A stretch of DNA of 64,000 bases, from assembly GCF_900182925.1 (NCBI RefSeq), contig NZ_LT900024.1:1612001-1676000 (forward strand), written 5' to 3'. Source of the DNA: Psychrobacter sp. LV10R520-6 (GTDB lineage Bacteria > Pseudomonadota > Gammaproteobacteria > Pseudomonadales > Moraxellaceae). The translations under genes were made by a program, and so were the position numbers. This document shows positions 1 through 9,669 of this stretch, one piece after another; within the stretch, counting starts at the first letter, position 1; each line of letters opens with the position of its first letter. Under the pieces are notes generated by a model, which was given only the letters and a program-made list of their open reading frames with translations, was not told the DNA's origin and searched no databases.

Positions 1-242
1 ACCGCATCATTAATAGCAGCGGCGATTAGGTCTTCAATCATATCAGGCTCGTCTTCTAACAAGCTTGGATCAATAGTTAAGCGCTTGACCACATGACGAC
101 CGGTCATGGTCACTTTGACCAAACCACTGCCCGCTTCTGCGTGAACTTCTTTATTGCCAAGCTCTTTTTTTGCGGTCTCGACATTGGCTTCGACTTTCTT
201 TTGCATGGTTTGTGCTTGTTGCATCAATGCTTGAATATTCAT
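1..242 (-). CDS. YbaB/EbfC family nucleoid-associated protein (3' end outside window)
   Basis: The reverse strand encodes a protein starting [20 protein letters not shown] and continuing through [22 protein letters not shown] to an acidic helix ([16 protein letters not shown]). This is the pattern of the small YbaB/EbfC family: an N-terminal amphipathic helix, a beta hairpin, then a second helix. Family members are about 105-110 residues and form DNA-binding dimers often encoded beside dnaX and recR. About 80 codons are visible; the C-terminus and stop lie beyond position 1, so the usual dnaX-ybaB-recR context cannot be checked. The ATG at 240-242 is the only reasonable start. Confidence 0.85.
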   Translation of the reverse strand, partial: MNIQALMQQAQTMQKKVEANVETAKKELGNKEVHAEAGSGLVKVTMTGRHVVKRLTIDPSLLEDEPDMIEDLIAAAINDA

Positions 243-324
243 AATTGCCTCTTATAGAAATGGAAAACTGTTAATAGTAAAGAATCATACCTTATCTTAT
301 ATAAGCAGCATTATACCGCGATCG

Positions 325-1665
325 TTACAAACTGTCTAAACCGCGTGCCAAATCTTTGATAATATCTTCGACATCTTCCAGACCAACCGACAGACGAATC
401 AGACCATCTTTAACGCCCGCTTCAGCGCGTGCTTCGGGACTAAGTCGGAAATGAGTGGTGGTGGCAGGATGAGTGATAGTGGTTTTCGCATCGCCTAGAT
501 TATTGGTAATCGAAACCATTTGGGTGGAATCAATTACATGCCAAGCGGCCGACTTTGGATCGTGATTGTTGGGGTTGTCATTGACATTGGTACTGTCACT
601 CGCTTTGACTTCAAAGCCCATAATTGCGCCATAGCCGTCTTTCATATGATGCTGACGTTTGGTCAATTCATGAGACGGATGATCGCTTAGTCCCGAGAAA
701 TGCACAGCGCTAACATTGGGATGAGTGACCAAAAACTGCGCCACTTGATTGGCATTGGCACAGTGCGCCTGCATGCGCAGTTTGAGGGTTTCGAGTCCTT
801 TAGTAAAGACCCACGCATTAAACGGGCTCATACTGATACCGCCTGAGCGTACCACAGTGAAGGCTTCTTGCATCAACTTGTCACTACCGACCAACGCGCC
901 GCCCAGTACTCGGCCTTGACCGTCTAGATATTTGGTAGCTGAATGAATAACCACGTCAGCCCCTAAATCCAACGGCCGTTGCAACGCTGGGGTACCAAAG
1001 CAATTATCAACCACTAGCAAGATATCATTGGCTTTTGACAATTGGCTTAAATAGCCGATATCACAAATCTGCGCTAATGGATTACTGGGGCTTTCACAAT
1101 AGATGACTTTAGTATTGGGCTGTACCGCATTTGCCCACGCCTCATTATCGAAACAATCAACATAGCTGACCTCAACGCCAAACTTGGCCATGTAATTATT
1201 AAATAGCCCAATAGATGAGCCAAATAATTGATTGGCGGCCAGCAGATGATCGCCAGCTTTTAGATACGCTAAACACATGGTCAAAATCGCGCCCATACCT
1301 GAGGCCGTTGCTACCGCTCGCTCGCCATTTTCTAGAGCCGCTAGCCGGCGCTCAAAAGTACGCACACTGGGATTGGTATGACGTGAATAGACATTGCCGG
1401 TCTTAGTGCCATCAAAGTGCGCTGCTGCATCAGCCGCTGAGGTATAAACATAAGAGCTGGTAGTAAAAATAGGTTCTGAGTGCTCGCCCTCGTCAGTACG
1501 ATGCTGTCCTGCCCGCACGGCAATGGTCTGCATACCATAATCTAGCCCTAAATCTAGGGCGTCAGAACGCCAATTTGGATCCAGTTTATTTGTATTGCTG
1601 CTTAGATCGTTTTTTAAATTATTCTCATCATGACTGCTTTCATCATGCGCTTGCGACTGACTCAT
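325..1665 (-). CDS. metZ: O-succinylhomoserine sulfhydrylase (Cys/Met metabolism PLP enzyme)
   Basis: PLP enzyme of the cystathionine gamma-synthase family, expected to convert O-succinylhomoserine and sulfide to homocysteine in direct-sulfhydrylation methionine synthesis. Visible marks are YSRHTNP (phosphate-binding loop), SGMGAI, a VDNCFGTP block and the PLP-lysine motif HSATKYLDGQGR; the lysine is residue 257 counted from the upstream ATG at 1701. I chose the ATG at 1665 (residue 13 of the longest frame) because GGAAAA lies just upstream, whereas the ATG at 1701 has no ribosome binding site. Either way there is a polar N-terminal extension of about 40-55 residues before the conserved domain. 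MetZ versus MetB/MetC cannot be fully separated by eye; the YLDGQGRVLGGA stretch favours MetZ. Confidence 0.85.
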   Translation of the reverse strand: MSQSQAHDESSHDENNLKNDLSSNTNKLDPNWRSDALDLGLDYGMQTIAVRAGQHRTDEGEHSEPIFTTSSYVYTSAADAAAHFDGTKTGNVYSRHTNPSVRTFERRLAALENGERAVATASGMGAILTMCLAYLKAGDHLLAANQLFGSSIGLFNNYMAKFGVEVSYVDCFDNEAWANAVQPNTKVIYCESPSNPLAQICDIGYLSQLSKANDILLVVDNCFGTPALQRPLDLGADVVIHSATKYLDGQGRVLGGALVGSDKLMQEAFTVVRSGGISMSPFNAWVFTKGLETLKLRMQAHCANANQVAQFLVTHPNVSAVHFSGLSDHPSHELTKRQHHMKDGYGAIMGFEVKASDSTNVNDNPNNHDPKSAAWHVIDSTQMVSITNNLGDAKTTITHPATTTHFRLSPEARAEAGVKDGLIRLSVGLEDVEDIIKDLARGLDSL

Positions 1666-1701
1666 AAGTTTTCCATTACTATTGTTAATATGTTCGTTCA
1701 T

Positions 1702-2045
1702 ACTTATATTGATATTATTAGTATTGATATTATTAGCGACTTTAAAAGAAGATTAACGTTTTTATTTTGGTATTTATGGGGGCTACAACCTTTGGGTTAT
1801 CATAGCATGTCACTTAGTATCAGGCACCTGCTAAGCGTTGTTTTTGAGTGCTTTTTAAAAAAACAGCGCCAAGCTTGGCTAAGACTTTGGTTGAGACTTA
1901 GGCTAAGAAAAATAACGTATTTTTAATAGGCAGATATCGCCACACCTGATAAGCTTGACGGCCGATTATGTTGTGCTTTACTCACTACACTTTTATGCCG
2001 TTTTTTTGCGCAGAATAACTTTAAGTAGACTAAGGTAAATCATTT
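1702..2045. other. Gene-free stretch between metZ and the PLD gene
   Basis: This divergent intergenic stretch of about 340 bases must carry the promoters of metZ (leftward) and of the phospholipase-D gene (rightward). A tandem repeat of a TATTGATATTATTAG-like unit sits at about 1706-1737 just upstream of metZ. I see no convincing sigma-70 promoter, terminator or RNA gene. A reading frame running 1630-1926 crosses it but has no family resemblance and overlaps metZ. Confidence 0.4.
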
Positions 2046-3716
2046 ATGTCGATGTTAAATATAGATCCAAGCAACCTATCGTTGAGTCTCGCGCTTGGAC
2101 TATCCTTAGGTCTAAGCGGATGTCAAAACTTGCCCAAGCAGCCACATTTACCTGAAAGTCAAAACTTATCGGCACGAGTAAATGCTCTATACCAGCAAAA
2201 TAGCACGCTAAAAAGTGAGCACTCTGACAACGAGAACAACCAAGATAACCCTAATGGCTCGGCGATTGATAATACTGACTTGGTGTCGGCCATCAGTGAG
2301 CAAAACAATATACATCCTGACCTGTCTGGCTATCATCCTATTGTAACCGGTGCTAATGCTTTTGCCGCGCGTAGTATATTAACAGAAATGGCCACACGCA
2401 ATATCGACGTACAATATTATATTTGGCACGATGATCAGGTCGGTCATCTGCTACTCAAAGATTTATGGAAAGCCGCTGAGCGCGGAGTTATCGTGCGCTT
2501 ATTGCTCGATGACTTTAATAGCAATGCCAAACTTGACCAGCAATTATTACGTTTTGCTAGTCACCCCAATATCGCGGTACGCATTGTTAATCCGCTGATG
2601 CACCGCAAATTTCAAATGCTGAACTTTGTTACTGGTCTACCCCGTATTAATCGGCGCATGCACAATAAAAGCATGATTTTTGATAAACAAATCACCATTA
2701 TCGGTGGGCGCAATATTGGTAATGAATACCTCAGTAATGATCAAAACAGCCAATTCGCTGATTTAGATGTGCTGCTCATTGGTAAGGTAGTGGCAGATAT
2801 TGACAACAGCTTTACCAGCTACTGGTCAGCGCCGATAGCATTCGATATTGAGACCCTTGTGACCCTTGATAAAGGAGCAACCAGTGACTTTTTAGCGGGT
2901 TTAGATAAGCTAGATGAAGATGAAAAGAATAACTCACGTAGCAGTTTAGCAGTTTATAAAACCGCTATTGCAGATTCTTCTATCGATACAGACTTGGTCA
3001 ATAAGCGCGTGCCCTTTCGTTGGACAGATATGCAGTTTTTAAGTGACGATGTCGGAAAATTGACCAAATCTGTCCCTGCCAATACCAATTTGGTACACCA
3101 GCTTCGTACCTTATTAGGTAGCCCCTCTAAGAAACTAACCATTATATCTTCCTACTTTGTACCGACCAAATATGGGGTTAGTACGCTAGTACAATTGGCT
3201 GATTCCGGTGTTGATATTAAGATTTTGACCAACTCTTTTGATGCCACTGATGTGACCGCGGTTCATTCTGGCTATAGCCAATGGCGACCTGCGCTGTTGC
3301 GAGCAGGTATCAAAATCTACGAGCTAAAATCAACGGCCAGTGAAGAAAAACGCGGAAACAAACTGTGGAAAGCACGCAACCAATCCTCAACCAGCCTACA
3401 TACGAAAACCTTTGCCATTGATGATCACCAAGTATTTATCGGCTCCTATAACGTTGATCCTCGCTCTGCTAACATCAATACCGAGATGGGGGTAATTATT
3501 AACGATGACGAGTTGGCGCGGCAATTGCATCAAGCGCTTAGCGATAATTTATTAAGCCAAGCTTATGAAGTTAAGTTAATGGATAATGATCAACTACAAT
3601 GGCATACCGTTGAGAATGAAGAAAAGGTCATTTATAATTCCGAGCCACGCGTTGGCATGTCCGATCATATCTGGCTTACGATCATGTCATGGTTGCCTAT
3701 TGATTGGCTGCTATAG
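2046..3716 (+). CDS. Phospholipase D-family lipoprotein (cardiolipin synthase ClsC-like)
   Basis: A 556-residue protein of the phospholipase D superfamily. It begins with a hydrophobic segment ending in the lipobox LSGC (Cys26), so it is probably a lipid-anchored periplasmic-side protein. It has two HKD catalytic motifs: HNKSMIFD (His206, Lys208, Asp213) followed by GGRNIGNEY, and HTKTFAIDD (His452, Lys454, Asp459) followed by IGSYNVDPRS. This paired arrangement suits transphosphatidylation (ClsC/YmdC-like) or phosphodiesterase activity. Residues 27-95 are a low-complexity polar linker. The gene stands alone; AAGG lies about 10 bases before the ATG. Substrate cannot be assigned; cardiolipin-synthase-like is an inference from architecture. 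Confidence 0.85.
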   Translation: MSMLNIDPSNLSLSLALGLSLGLSGCQNLPKQPHLPESQNLSARVNALYQQNSTLKSEHSDNENNQDNPNGSAIDNTDLVSAISEQNNIHPDLSGYHPIVTGANAFAARSILTEMATRNIDVQYYIWHDDQVGHLLLKDLWKAAERGVIVRLLLDDFNSNAKLDQQLLRFASHPNIAVRIVNPLMHRKFQMLNFVTGLPRINRRMHNKSMIFDKQITIIGGRNIGNEYLSNDQNSQFADLDVLLIGKVVADIDNSFTSYWSAPIAFDIETLVTLDKGATSDFLAGLDKLDEDEKNNSRSSLAVYKTAIADSSIDTDLVNKRVPFRWTDMQFLSDDVGKLTKSVPANTNLVHQLRTLLGSPSKKLTIISSYFVPTKYGVSTLVQLADSGVDIKILTNSFDATDVTAVHSGYSQWRPALLRAGIKIYELKSTASEEKRGNKLWKARNQSSTSLHTKTFAIDDHQVFIGSYNVDPRSANINTEMGVIINDDELARQLHQALSDNLLSQAYEVKLMDNDQLQWHTVENEEKVIYNSEPRVGMSDHIWLTIMSWLPIDWLL

Positions 3717-3739
3717 TCTGACCGCCTGGAAGCTTCAAT

Positions 3740-3771
3740 AGCGCTAGCCCTACTAATGTGTAGCTAGCGCT
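3740..3771 (+). terminator. Hairpin after the PLD gene
   Basis: A perfect 9-bp inverted repeat (AGCGCTAGC at 3740-3748, GCTAGCGCT at 3763-3771) with a 14-base loop lies 24 bases after the stop codon. The following T-run is weak, so it is a probable rather than a certain terminator. Confidence 0.45.
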
Positions 3772-3966
3772 GCGCTTATTTATATTGTTCTTATTGTGGA
3801 TCAATACCAAAGAAGCTTGCCATGGTTTACGGTGAACTGACTGCCTGTTTTTAAAAATTTCTAACGATATTTGTGCCTTTTAATGATCTTTAGACTTTTT
3901 AACGATTTTTGTACTTTTTAGTGGAAGGTTATTCCAATAATAACCTATCGATCCCCACTTCAATAT

Positions 3967-5286
3967 GTGGATACTTATAATATTATGCCCTCCCGTTCTG
4001 AATATGCACTAATGTCTTCTATAGACAGAAATATGGTGTTGTTTATCTGTTTTAGCAGCGCTATCGCGTTTTTCGACTTTTTGATTTATTTATATATTGC
4101 AGATACAGTCGCTTTAGCTTTTTTCCCTGCTAATATTGACCCTAACGTCAATAAGCTGCAGGGGTTTGGGCTGTTTGCTGTTGGTTATTTGGCACGCCCA
4201 CTTGGTGGGATTATTTTTAGCGGTTATGGCGATACTAAAGGCCGCAAACCGGTACTATTGATTAGTATGCTTGTTACCGCTAGTAGCTTGCTGGCAATGG
4301 CATTGTTACCAACATACGCCCAATGGGGGTTATTGGCACCCGCTTTATTTATTTTACTACGACTCATACAAGGTATGGCGTTTGGTGTCTATGTCCCGCT
4401 TGCATGGGTCTTCGTTGCAGAACATGTGCCGCGGCAATATTTGTCGGCTGGCTGTAGCTACGTAACCGCCAGTCTCTTTGTGGGTGTATTATTCTCTAAC
4501 GCCTTTTTTGTATGGCTTAACGCTAACATGACTGCTGAGCAGCTGGTCGATTATGGCTGGCGTTTGCCGTTCTTTGTGGCGGCAATACTGAGTTTTTTAC
4601 CGTTATTAGCCTGGCGTTTTATTCATGAATCACCCTTTTTCGTTGAGATGGTAACCTCAAAGTCTAGTAGCGACGGCGCAAAGCCATTTTCTCTACTCTT
4701 TCAGTATTGCAAGCATTCTATATTCATCGCTATGCTGCTGACATTTATTGTATCTAGTATTACTATAGTAGTGGTACTACTGTTACCAGATTTGATTGCG
4801 CTACGTTTTGCACCAAATAGTGATTTGTTTGAGCTTTCACACAGTCTTGGCATTGTATTTATGATTTTCGGCTGTGTCTTTTATGGGCTAATCTCTAATT
4901 ATCAAAATTTCGGTAAAATTCTCACTATTGGCTCGGTGCTATTAATCGGTCAAATATTTGCTTTTTATTACCATCTGGATGCAGGTGGTGACTATATCTT
5001 AATCATGTATGCCCTCTTAGGGTTTTGTGCGGGCATTGTCGGTATGGTGCCAGCCATTTTAGTGCAGCTGTTCCCAACCAACGTACGTCTAACAGGCTTG
5101 GCATTTTCTTACAATATAACTTACGCTATCGTCGGCGGTTTAGTGCCCTTTGCTCTCGGCTACGTCACTATGTTCGTAAGTTTCACACCCGCATTATATA
5201 TTGCGTTTGTGGGCCTTATCGGGATAATCATGGGGCTTTATTTTTATAATTTACCCGAGTTTAAACAAATTGATGAGTTGATTTAG
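3967..5286 (+). CDS. MFS transporter, metabolite:H+ symporter (MHS) type
   Basis: Polytopic inner-membrane carrier of about 439 residues with roughly 12 hydrophobic segments. The cytoplasmic loop between helices 2 and 3 reads GYGDTKGRKPVLL, the MFS signature (G-x-x-x-D-x-x-G-R-K), preceded by RPLGGIIFSG as in the MHS (ProP/ShiA/KgtP-like) group, and helix 4-5 carries RLIQGMAFG. Members take up osmolytes, dicarboxylates or aromatic acids by proton symport; the substrate cannot be predicted here. The longest frame starts at a GTG (3967); ATGs at 3985 and 4012 are equally plausible since none has a good ribosome binding site. It is flanked by unrelated genes, which gives no hint of substrate. 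Confidence 0.8.
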   Translation: MDTYNIMPSRSEYALMSSIDRNMVLFICFSSAIAFFDFLIYLYIADTVALAFFPANIDPNVNKLQGFGLFAVGYLARPLGGIIFSGYGDTKGRKPVLLISMLVTASSLLAMALLPTYAQWGLLAPALFILLRLIQGMAFGVYVPLAWVFVAEHVPRQYLSAGCSYVTASLFVGVLFSNAFFVWLNANMTAEQLVDYGWRLPFFVAAILSFLPLLAWRFIHESPFFVEMVTSKSSSDGAKPFSLLFQYCKHSIFIAMLLTFIVSSITIVVVLLLPDLIALRFAPNSDLFELSHSLGIVFMIFGCVFYGLISNYQNFGKILTIGSVLLIGQIFAFYYHLDAGGDYILIMYALLGFCAGIVGMVPAILVQLFPTNVRLTGLAFSYNITYAIVGGLVPFALGYVTMFVSFTPALYIAFVGLIGIIMGLYFYNLPEFKQIDELI

Positions 5287-5421
5287 TTCTTGTACCCTGA
5301 CCTTTTTTAAACTGATGGTACAACATCATGACAATTAAACGCCTGTAAAAATATTTCAACGCAAGCAAAGATATTCTGATAAGTACATCCAAACTCTTAA
5401 CCCGCAAGGCTTTGACGCTAA

Positions 5422-6396
5422 ATGACTGACTTAATGAGAGATAAGCGCCTATCGGTTGCGCCGATGATTGACTGGACGACAACTGACTATCGTTATTTTG
5501 CGCGCCTGTTTAACCCGCAAGTGTTCTTATATACCGAGATGATTAGTACTGGAGCGCTGTTACATGGTAATCGCACGCGTCACCTGCGCTTCGATGCGCG
5601 CGAGCATCCCCTTGTACTCCAGCTTGGCGGTGCTGATATTAATGAGATGACTCAATGTGCTGAATTTGCCCAACAGCATGGTTATGATGAGGTTAATATC
5701 AATGTTGGCTGTCCCTCTGATCGCGTACAACATAATAAAATTGGCGCTTGTTTAATGGCAGAGCCTGCTACCGTCGCAGATTTGGTTAAACACATGCAAG
5801 CGGCGGTTGATATTCCGGTGACTGTCAAGCATCGTATTGGTATTGACGATTTTGACAGTTATGAGTTTATGGCGGATTTCGTACGAACTGTTGCTGATGC
5901 GGGATGTACGCACTTTATTGTCCATGCGCGCACTGCATGGTTACAAGGTTTGAGTCCCAAGCAGAACCGCGATATTCCACCGCTGCGTTATGACGATGTC
6001 TATAGACTTAAGCAAGACTTCCCAGCGCTTACTATTGAAATCAATGGTGGTATCGAGACGATAGAAGATATCCAAGCGCACCTACAACAGGTCGATGGCG
6101 TGATGATTGGGCGGGCGTTTTATCATAACCCTTACCTATTAGCACAAACTAATATCTTATGGGGACAGCCTGTTCCTAAGCGCTCAGAGATTTTGGCGCA
6201 ACTATATCCGCATCTGAGTCAGCAGGTTGCCCAGGGCGAGCCATTGTCAACGATGGCACGGCATTATTTAGGTCTGTTTCAAGGATTGACCGGCGCACGC
6301 AGATGGCGACAAGCCTTAAGCGGTAAGCCTCATTTAACTATTGAAGATATTGAAAGAGCAGCAGATGAAGTTTTGCAATTAAATCCTGATGCTTAA
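5422..6396 (+). CDS. dusA: tRNA-dihydrouridine(20/20a) synthase DusA
   Basis: FMN-dependent enzyme that reduces uridine in the tRNA D-loop. The TIM-barrel start is VAPMIDWTTTDYR. The catalytic cysteine is in NINVGCPSDRVQ (Cys97), and a substrate-loop block HARTAWLQGLSPKQNRDIPP (from His168) is characteristic of the DusA subgroup rather than DusB or DusC. INGGI and DGVMIGRAFYHNP follow as the phosphate-binding end of the barrel. Length (324 residues) matches DusA. The gene is monocistronic, converging with the CPBP protease gene across a hairpin. A second ATG four codons downstream is possible. Confidence 0.93.
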   Translation: MTDLMRDKRLSVAPMIDWTTTDYRYFARLFNPQVFLYTEMISTGALLHGNRTRHLRFDAREHPLVLQLGGADINEMTQCAEFAQQHGYDEVNINVGCPSDRVQHNKIGACLMAEPATVADLVKHMQAAVDIPVTVKHRIGIDDFDSYEFMADFVRTVADAGCTHFIVHARTAWLQGLSPKQNRDIPPLRYDDVYRLKQDFPALTIEINGGIETIEDIQAHLQQVDGVMIGRAFYHNPYLLAQTNILWGQPVPKRSEILAQLYPHLSQQVAQGEPLSTMARHYLGLFQGLTGARRWRQALSGKPHLTIEDIERAADEVLQLNPDA

Positions 6397-6421
6397 GAAA
6401 GTTTGTTTGATAAAGCTTAAG

Positions 6422-6448
6422 AAACTGCTTAGAGAAGTAAGCAGTTTT
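6422..6448. terminator. Bidirectional terminator between dusA and the CPBP protease gene
   Basis: A perfect 10-bp stem (AAACTGCTTA / TAAGCAGTTT) with a 6-base loop followed by TTTT lies between two convergent genes. The A-run on the other side lets it act on both strands. Confidence 0.7.
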
Positions 6449-6465
6449 CAAGAAGGGCTGACCAA

Positions 6466-7248
6466 TTAAGCAGCTTGTGCTAGATACTGCCACATCGCAG
6501 CGCCATTATTAATAATATGTAGCAACATCGGCAATAATAGCGAGCCCGACTTGATACGAGCGTAGCAAAATATCAATGCCAATACCACAAGGGTACTGAT
6601 TTCATATAGACCATATTGCAGATGAATAATGGCAAACATGACGCTGGTCACGATACTAGCAATTACTGCGCCGCGTTGTTCTGAGAACTGCTCAGCAATG
6701 GCTGACCACAATACGCCGCGAAATACCAGCTCTTCATATAGGGGTGCGACAATCACTATGGCGACAATCAACAACCACACTGAGTTGACTGACTCATATA
6801 AAGGATCAATAAAAACCAGTGGCGATTTGTCCAGCAAATAAGTTAACGCCTCACTGCCAATCATAAATAACAATAATAAGCCAAACATTCCCAAACCAAT
6901 TGCTAATGAGAACGGTGTGAGTGCTAAATATCGCCGGACATCACTGCCTTTTAAACGAACAATCAACACGCTAAGCGCGGTCAATAATAAACAGCTGATA
7001 AAAATTGAAACGCTAACGACTGTGCCATCACTGCTACCAAAGAAGAATATGTCGCTAACTGACGATGTACTGGCAGCAGGTAGCAATAGCTTGCCGGCAA
7101 CATAAACCCCTATCAACTGACTCATAAAAAAGGCAGTAACCATTGCTATTATCAGCGCCAACACGCCCCAGCGCGAAAACAATGGCAGGCGCTTTGACTG
7201 AGGTGTTAATGGGTTATTTAAAATATCAGTAGGATTAGAGTTAGACAT
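6466..7248 (-). CDS. CPBP-family intramembrane metalloprotease
   Basis: Polytopic membrane protein of 260 residues with about 7-8 hydrophobic segments. It carries the motifs of the CPBP (CAAX protease/bacteriocin-processing, formerly Abi) family: EELVFR with Glu172, Glu173 and Arg177, then His209 in a FAIIHLQ segment, then His244-x-x-Asn247 near the C-terminus. The diglutamate and the histidines are the predicted catalytic and metal-binding residues. Family members act as prenyl-protein endopeptidases or in bacteriocin self-immunity; no substrate is evident. The next gene upstream on the same strand, an alpha/beta hydrolase, ends 59 bases away, so the two may be co-transcribed. Confidence 0.82.
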   Translation of the reverse strand: MSNSNPTDILNNPLTPQSKRLPLFSRWGVLALIIAMVTAFFMSQLIGVYVAGKLLLPAASTSSVSDIFFFGSSDGTVVSVSIFISCLLLTALSVLIVRLKGSDVRRYLALTPFSLAIGLGMFGLLLLFMIGSEALTYLLDKSPLVFIDPLYESVNSVWLLIVAIVIVAPLYEELVFRGVLWSAIAEQFSEQRGAVIASIVTSVMFAIIHLQYGLYEISTLVVLALIFCYARIKSGSLLLPMLLHIINNGAAMWQYLAQAA

Positions 7249-7307
7249 GATTAACTATAGCTCGGTGATTGAATAGCCATTACTAGTAGATTGCAAGAAA
7301 TAACCAA

Positions 7308-8195
7308 CTAAGACGGCAGCTGCTGCTTAATCAAGTCTAAAACGTCTGCAGATACAGAGTCTGGGTGCTCAAGCGGGAACATGTGGCCACCTTCATGAGT
7401 CTGATAATTAATGCCCAAACGTGCCTTAATTTGCTGTGGGAATTTGCGTTTTAAAAACAGACTCTCCTTACCAATTATTAAGGTGACTGGTGGCTTAGGG
7501 GCGCAGTTTGGTATCAGCCAATACAGCGATGGATTGGTACGAAAAACAGCGACTTCACTAGCTTTAGGGATAGCTAAGGTCACTTTACCATCAGCACGCT
7601 CATGTAGACCATGCTCAATATAACCTTGAAAGCTACGCTCGTCAAAACTTTTAAAAAAGCCTTTATGACGTAGCGTATCGTAGGCGTCTTCACGGCTATC
7701 CCAGACATCACGGCGGTTCTTGGATATCCCAGCTGGTGATAACTTATCCATTAATCGATTGTTCATCAGCGGCAGTCTATCAGCGGTCTTAGCAAGATGC
7801 CATATGAAGCTGGTCTTGCCATAAAGCCAAGGTGGATCTAGTAGCACCGCTTGACTAAAATATTGAGGCGCGCGGTATAACGCTTGCAAGGTACATAAGC
7901 CGCCCAGTGAATGCCCAATAGCGACTACTTGCGTCACGCCATGTTGCTCGCAAGTTTGCTTCACACTATCAATAATTTGCTGCGTTAAGCTGCGCCAATG
8001 ATCATCCACGGGATAATTGGGATTATCGCCTAGCATAGGAATATATTCAATGGTAAAAAATGCCTCTAAGCCCTCGAAGAACGGCTGATAGACCGCGCTT
8101 GGCATACCATTAGCATGAGCGAAATGAATGACCGGCTTTTGCGTTTTTTTAGATGCTGGCAGCGACGCAAAGGTCTGTGACTTAATAACACTCAT
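7308..8195 (-). CDS. Alpha/beta-fold hydrolase
   Basis: Cytoplasmic alpha/beta hydrolase of 295 residues without a signal peptide. The oxyanion region reads HFAHANGMP, the nucleophile elbow is GHSLGG with Ser96, and the catalytic histidine is probably His271 in EGGHMFPLEHP, with an acid expected after IIGKES. The HxNG start and lid helices resemble proteobacterial esterases of unknown substrate. The ribosome binding site AAGGG sits 7 bases before the ATG. Downstream, 59 bases separate it from the CPBP protease gene on the same strand. Confidence 0.8.
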   Translation of the reverse strand: MSVIKSQTFASLPASKKTQKPVIHFAHANGMPSAVYQPFFEGLEAFFTIEYIPMLGDNPNYPVDDHWRSLTQQIIDSVKQTCEQHGVTQVVAIGHSLGGLCTLQALYRAPQYFSQAVLLDPPWLYGKTSFIWHLAKTADRLPLMNNRLMDKLSPAGISKNRRDVWDSREDAYDTLRHKGFFKSFDERSFQGYIEHGLHERADGKVTLAIPKASEVAVFRTNPSLYWLIPNCAPKPPVTLIIGKESLFLKRKFPQQIKARLGINYQTHEGGHMFPLEHPDSVSADVLDLIKQQLPS

Positions 8196-8260
8196 GACTT
8201 ACCCTTAATATTTCTCATTAGTTACGGTTGATTTTTACTAAATCGAATTTGTTGATAATA

Positions 8261-8295
8261 AAACAATAAAACTGAGCCATTATGTATGACTCAGT
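8261..8295 (-). terminator. Terminator after sppA
   Basis: On the reverse strand ACTGAGTCAT pairs with ATGGCTCAGT (one G-U) around a short loop and is followed by TTTTATTGTTTT, about 80 bases after the sppA-like stop. Confidence 0.65.
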
Positions 8296-8372
8296 CTTTA
8301 TGACAGTGTGCTTATGTAAATGGTGTTAAGTAAACCATCTCAACTAAACGCTGGTTTAAAAAAATGCCACTA

Positions 8373-9431
8373 CTAGCGCATCTGTGCATTGCCTTCTTCT
8401 TGTGGCAACACATCAAGCTTAATGCTTGAGCCGATGCCCGCACCCATCTTGACAGCGAAGCGATCCATAAAAATCGCGAACGGATCTGTTGGCGTATAGT
8501 TCACGACGTTTTCAAGCTCAAGCTGCTTCTCTAAACTAGCAATACTGCCTGTTTCATCCGCTAGGCCCAATGCAATAGATTGCTCACCGGTCCAAAACAA
8601 TCCTGAGAACAGTTTATTTTGTTCAGGATTTTTCAAGCGATCACCGCGACCTTCTTTAACGGCGTTGATAAAATGCTTGTGGGTATTGGCCAGCACTTTT
8701 TCGACATGCTTTTCTTCAAAGTCAGTAAGCGGACGCGATAGGCTCAAGATATCTTTATATTCGCCTGCAGTAATAGTGCGGTCTTCAACGCCTACTTTAT
8801 CCATGAGGCCTTCGATATTATAGCTTGGCATAATTACGCCAATAGAGCCTACTAAGCTTGATGGATTGACATAGATTTCATCGGCTGCGGACGCTATATA
8901 ATACGCACCTGAAGCACCGATATCACCAATGACGGCATAGAGTTTCTTATCTGGATACTCTTGGCGCAAATCCATCATGGTTTGCCAGATTTCATCAGAC
9001 TGTACTGGTGAGCCACCAGGCGAGTTTATATCCAGCGCCACGGCTTTAGAGTTGCTGTTTTCAAAGGCGTGGGTCAAGGCTTCGTTAACATCATAAGCAT
9101 TGGCCACATCGCCGCTACTGATCGTACCTTGCAGTTCAACCACCGCCAAATGTGGCTTACTGGTATCAATACCTTCAAGGCCAGTCGGTGCTTTACTGGT
9201 GCAACCACGCCCTAGTAGTAAAAATACCAACAAAATATAACCAAAGGTCAGTAGCTTAAAAAAGATACCCCAACGCCTTGCGCGGCGCTGTTCTACCACA
9301 CTAGCCAACAAGGTATTTTCGATAAGTCGCCATTCTTGTCCACTAGGCTGGCTTGGCTGTTGTTGCATGGGGGCTGGCTGGTTTGCCGAATTTTCAGGAT
9401 GTTTATTAGGGTCTGGTGGCCAGTTGGGCAT
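8373..9431 (-). CDS. sppA: S49-family signal peptide peptidase (SppA, short form)
   Basis: Membrane-anchored serine peptidase that degrades cleaved signal peptides. It has 352 residues, matching the short single-domain SppA type. A proline- and glutamine-rich cytoplasmic N-terminus (1-50) is followed by one transmembrane helix (about 54-74). The protease domain has DINSPGGSP, the nucleophile in GDIGASGAYYIAS (Ser174), then SLVGSIGVI and the general-base lysine in AGEYKDILS (Lys226), giving a Ser-Lys dyad. A strong AGGAAG ribosome binding site lies 5 bases before the ATG. It lies downstream of comEC on the same strand, 238 bases away, so probably has its own promoter. Confidence 0.9.
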   Translation of the reverse strand: MPNWPPDPNKHPENSANQPAPMQQQPSQPSGQEWRLIENTLLASVVEQRRARRWGIFFKLLTFGYILLVFLLLGRGCTSKAPTGLEGIDTSKPHLAVVELQGTISSGDVANAYDVNEALTHAFENSNSKAVALDINSPGGSPVQSDEIWQTMMDLRQEYPDKKLYAVIGDIGASGAYYIASAADEIYVNPSSLVGSIGVIMPSYNIEGLMDKVGVEDRTITAGEYKDILSLSRPLTDFEEKHVEKVLANTHKHFINAVKEGRGDRLKNPEQNKLFSGLFWTGEQSIALGLADETGSIASLEKQLELENVVNYTPTDPFAIFMDRFAVKMGAGIGSSIKLDVLPQEEGNAQMR

Positions 9432-9526
9432 ATAACTTCCTAAGTTAGAAACAGTCTAAAGCAATAAAAGAGGTGATATAAAAATATAAATATAGCGAGA
9501 GTACTTGAATATTTTCACCTTATTAT

Positions 9527-9562
9527 ATACCTATATTGATACAGCTACATTGATATAGGTAT
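9527..9562. repeat. Inverted repeat upstream of sppA
   Basis: ATACCTATAT (9527-9536) and ATATAGGTAT (9553-9562) form a perfect 10-bp inverted repeat around a 16-base spacer, and the motif TTGATA recurs three times across it. It lies about 95-130 bases upstream of the sppA start, where a promoter or operator could be. No regulator is implied by sequence alone. Confidence 0.45.
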
Positions 9563-9669
9563 GAATTGATATAAGTATAAAGAGTATGGTGCTATTTCGG
9601 TCACGGTTCAATAGTAGAAGCATGAGAAACTATAAACTGTAACGTTATTGCGGCGTTATTTGGGACTGT

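Noticed and set aside
1630..1926. 98-codon reading frame crossing the metZ-PLD gap
   Set aside because: It overlaps metZ, has no ribosome binding site and encodes a repetitive chain (IDIISIDIIS, RLRLRLR) with no family resemblance.
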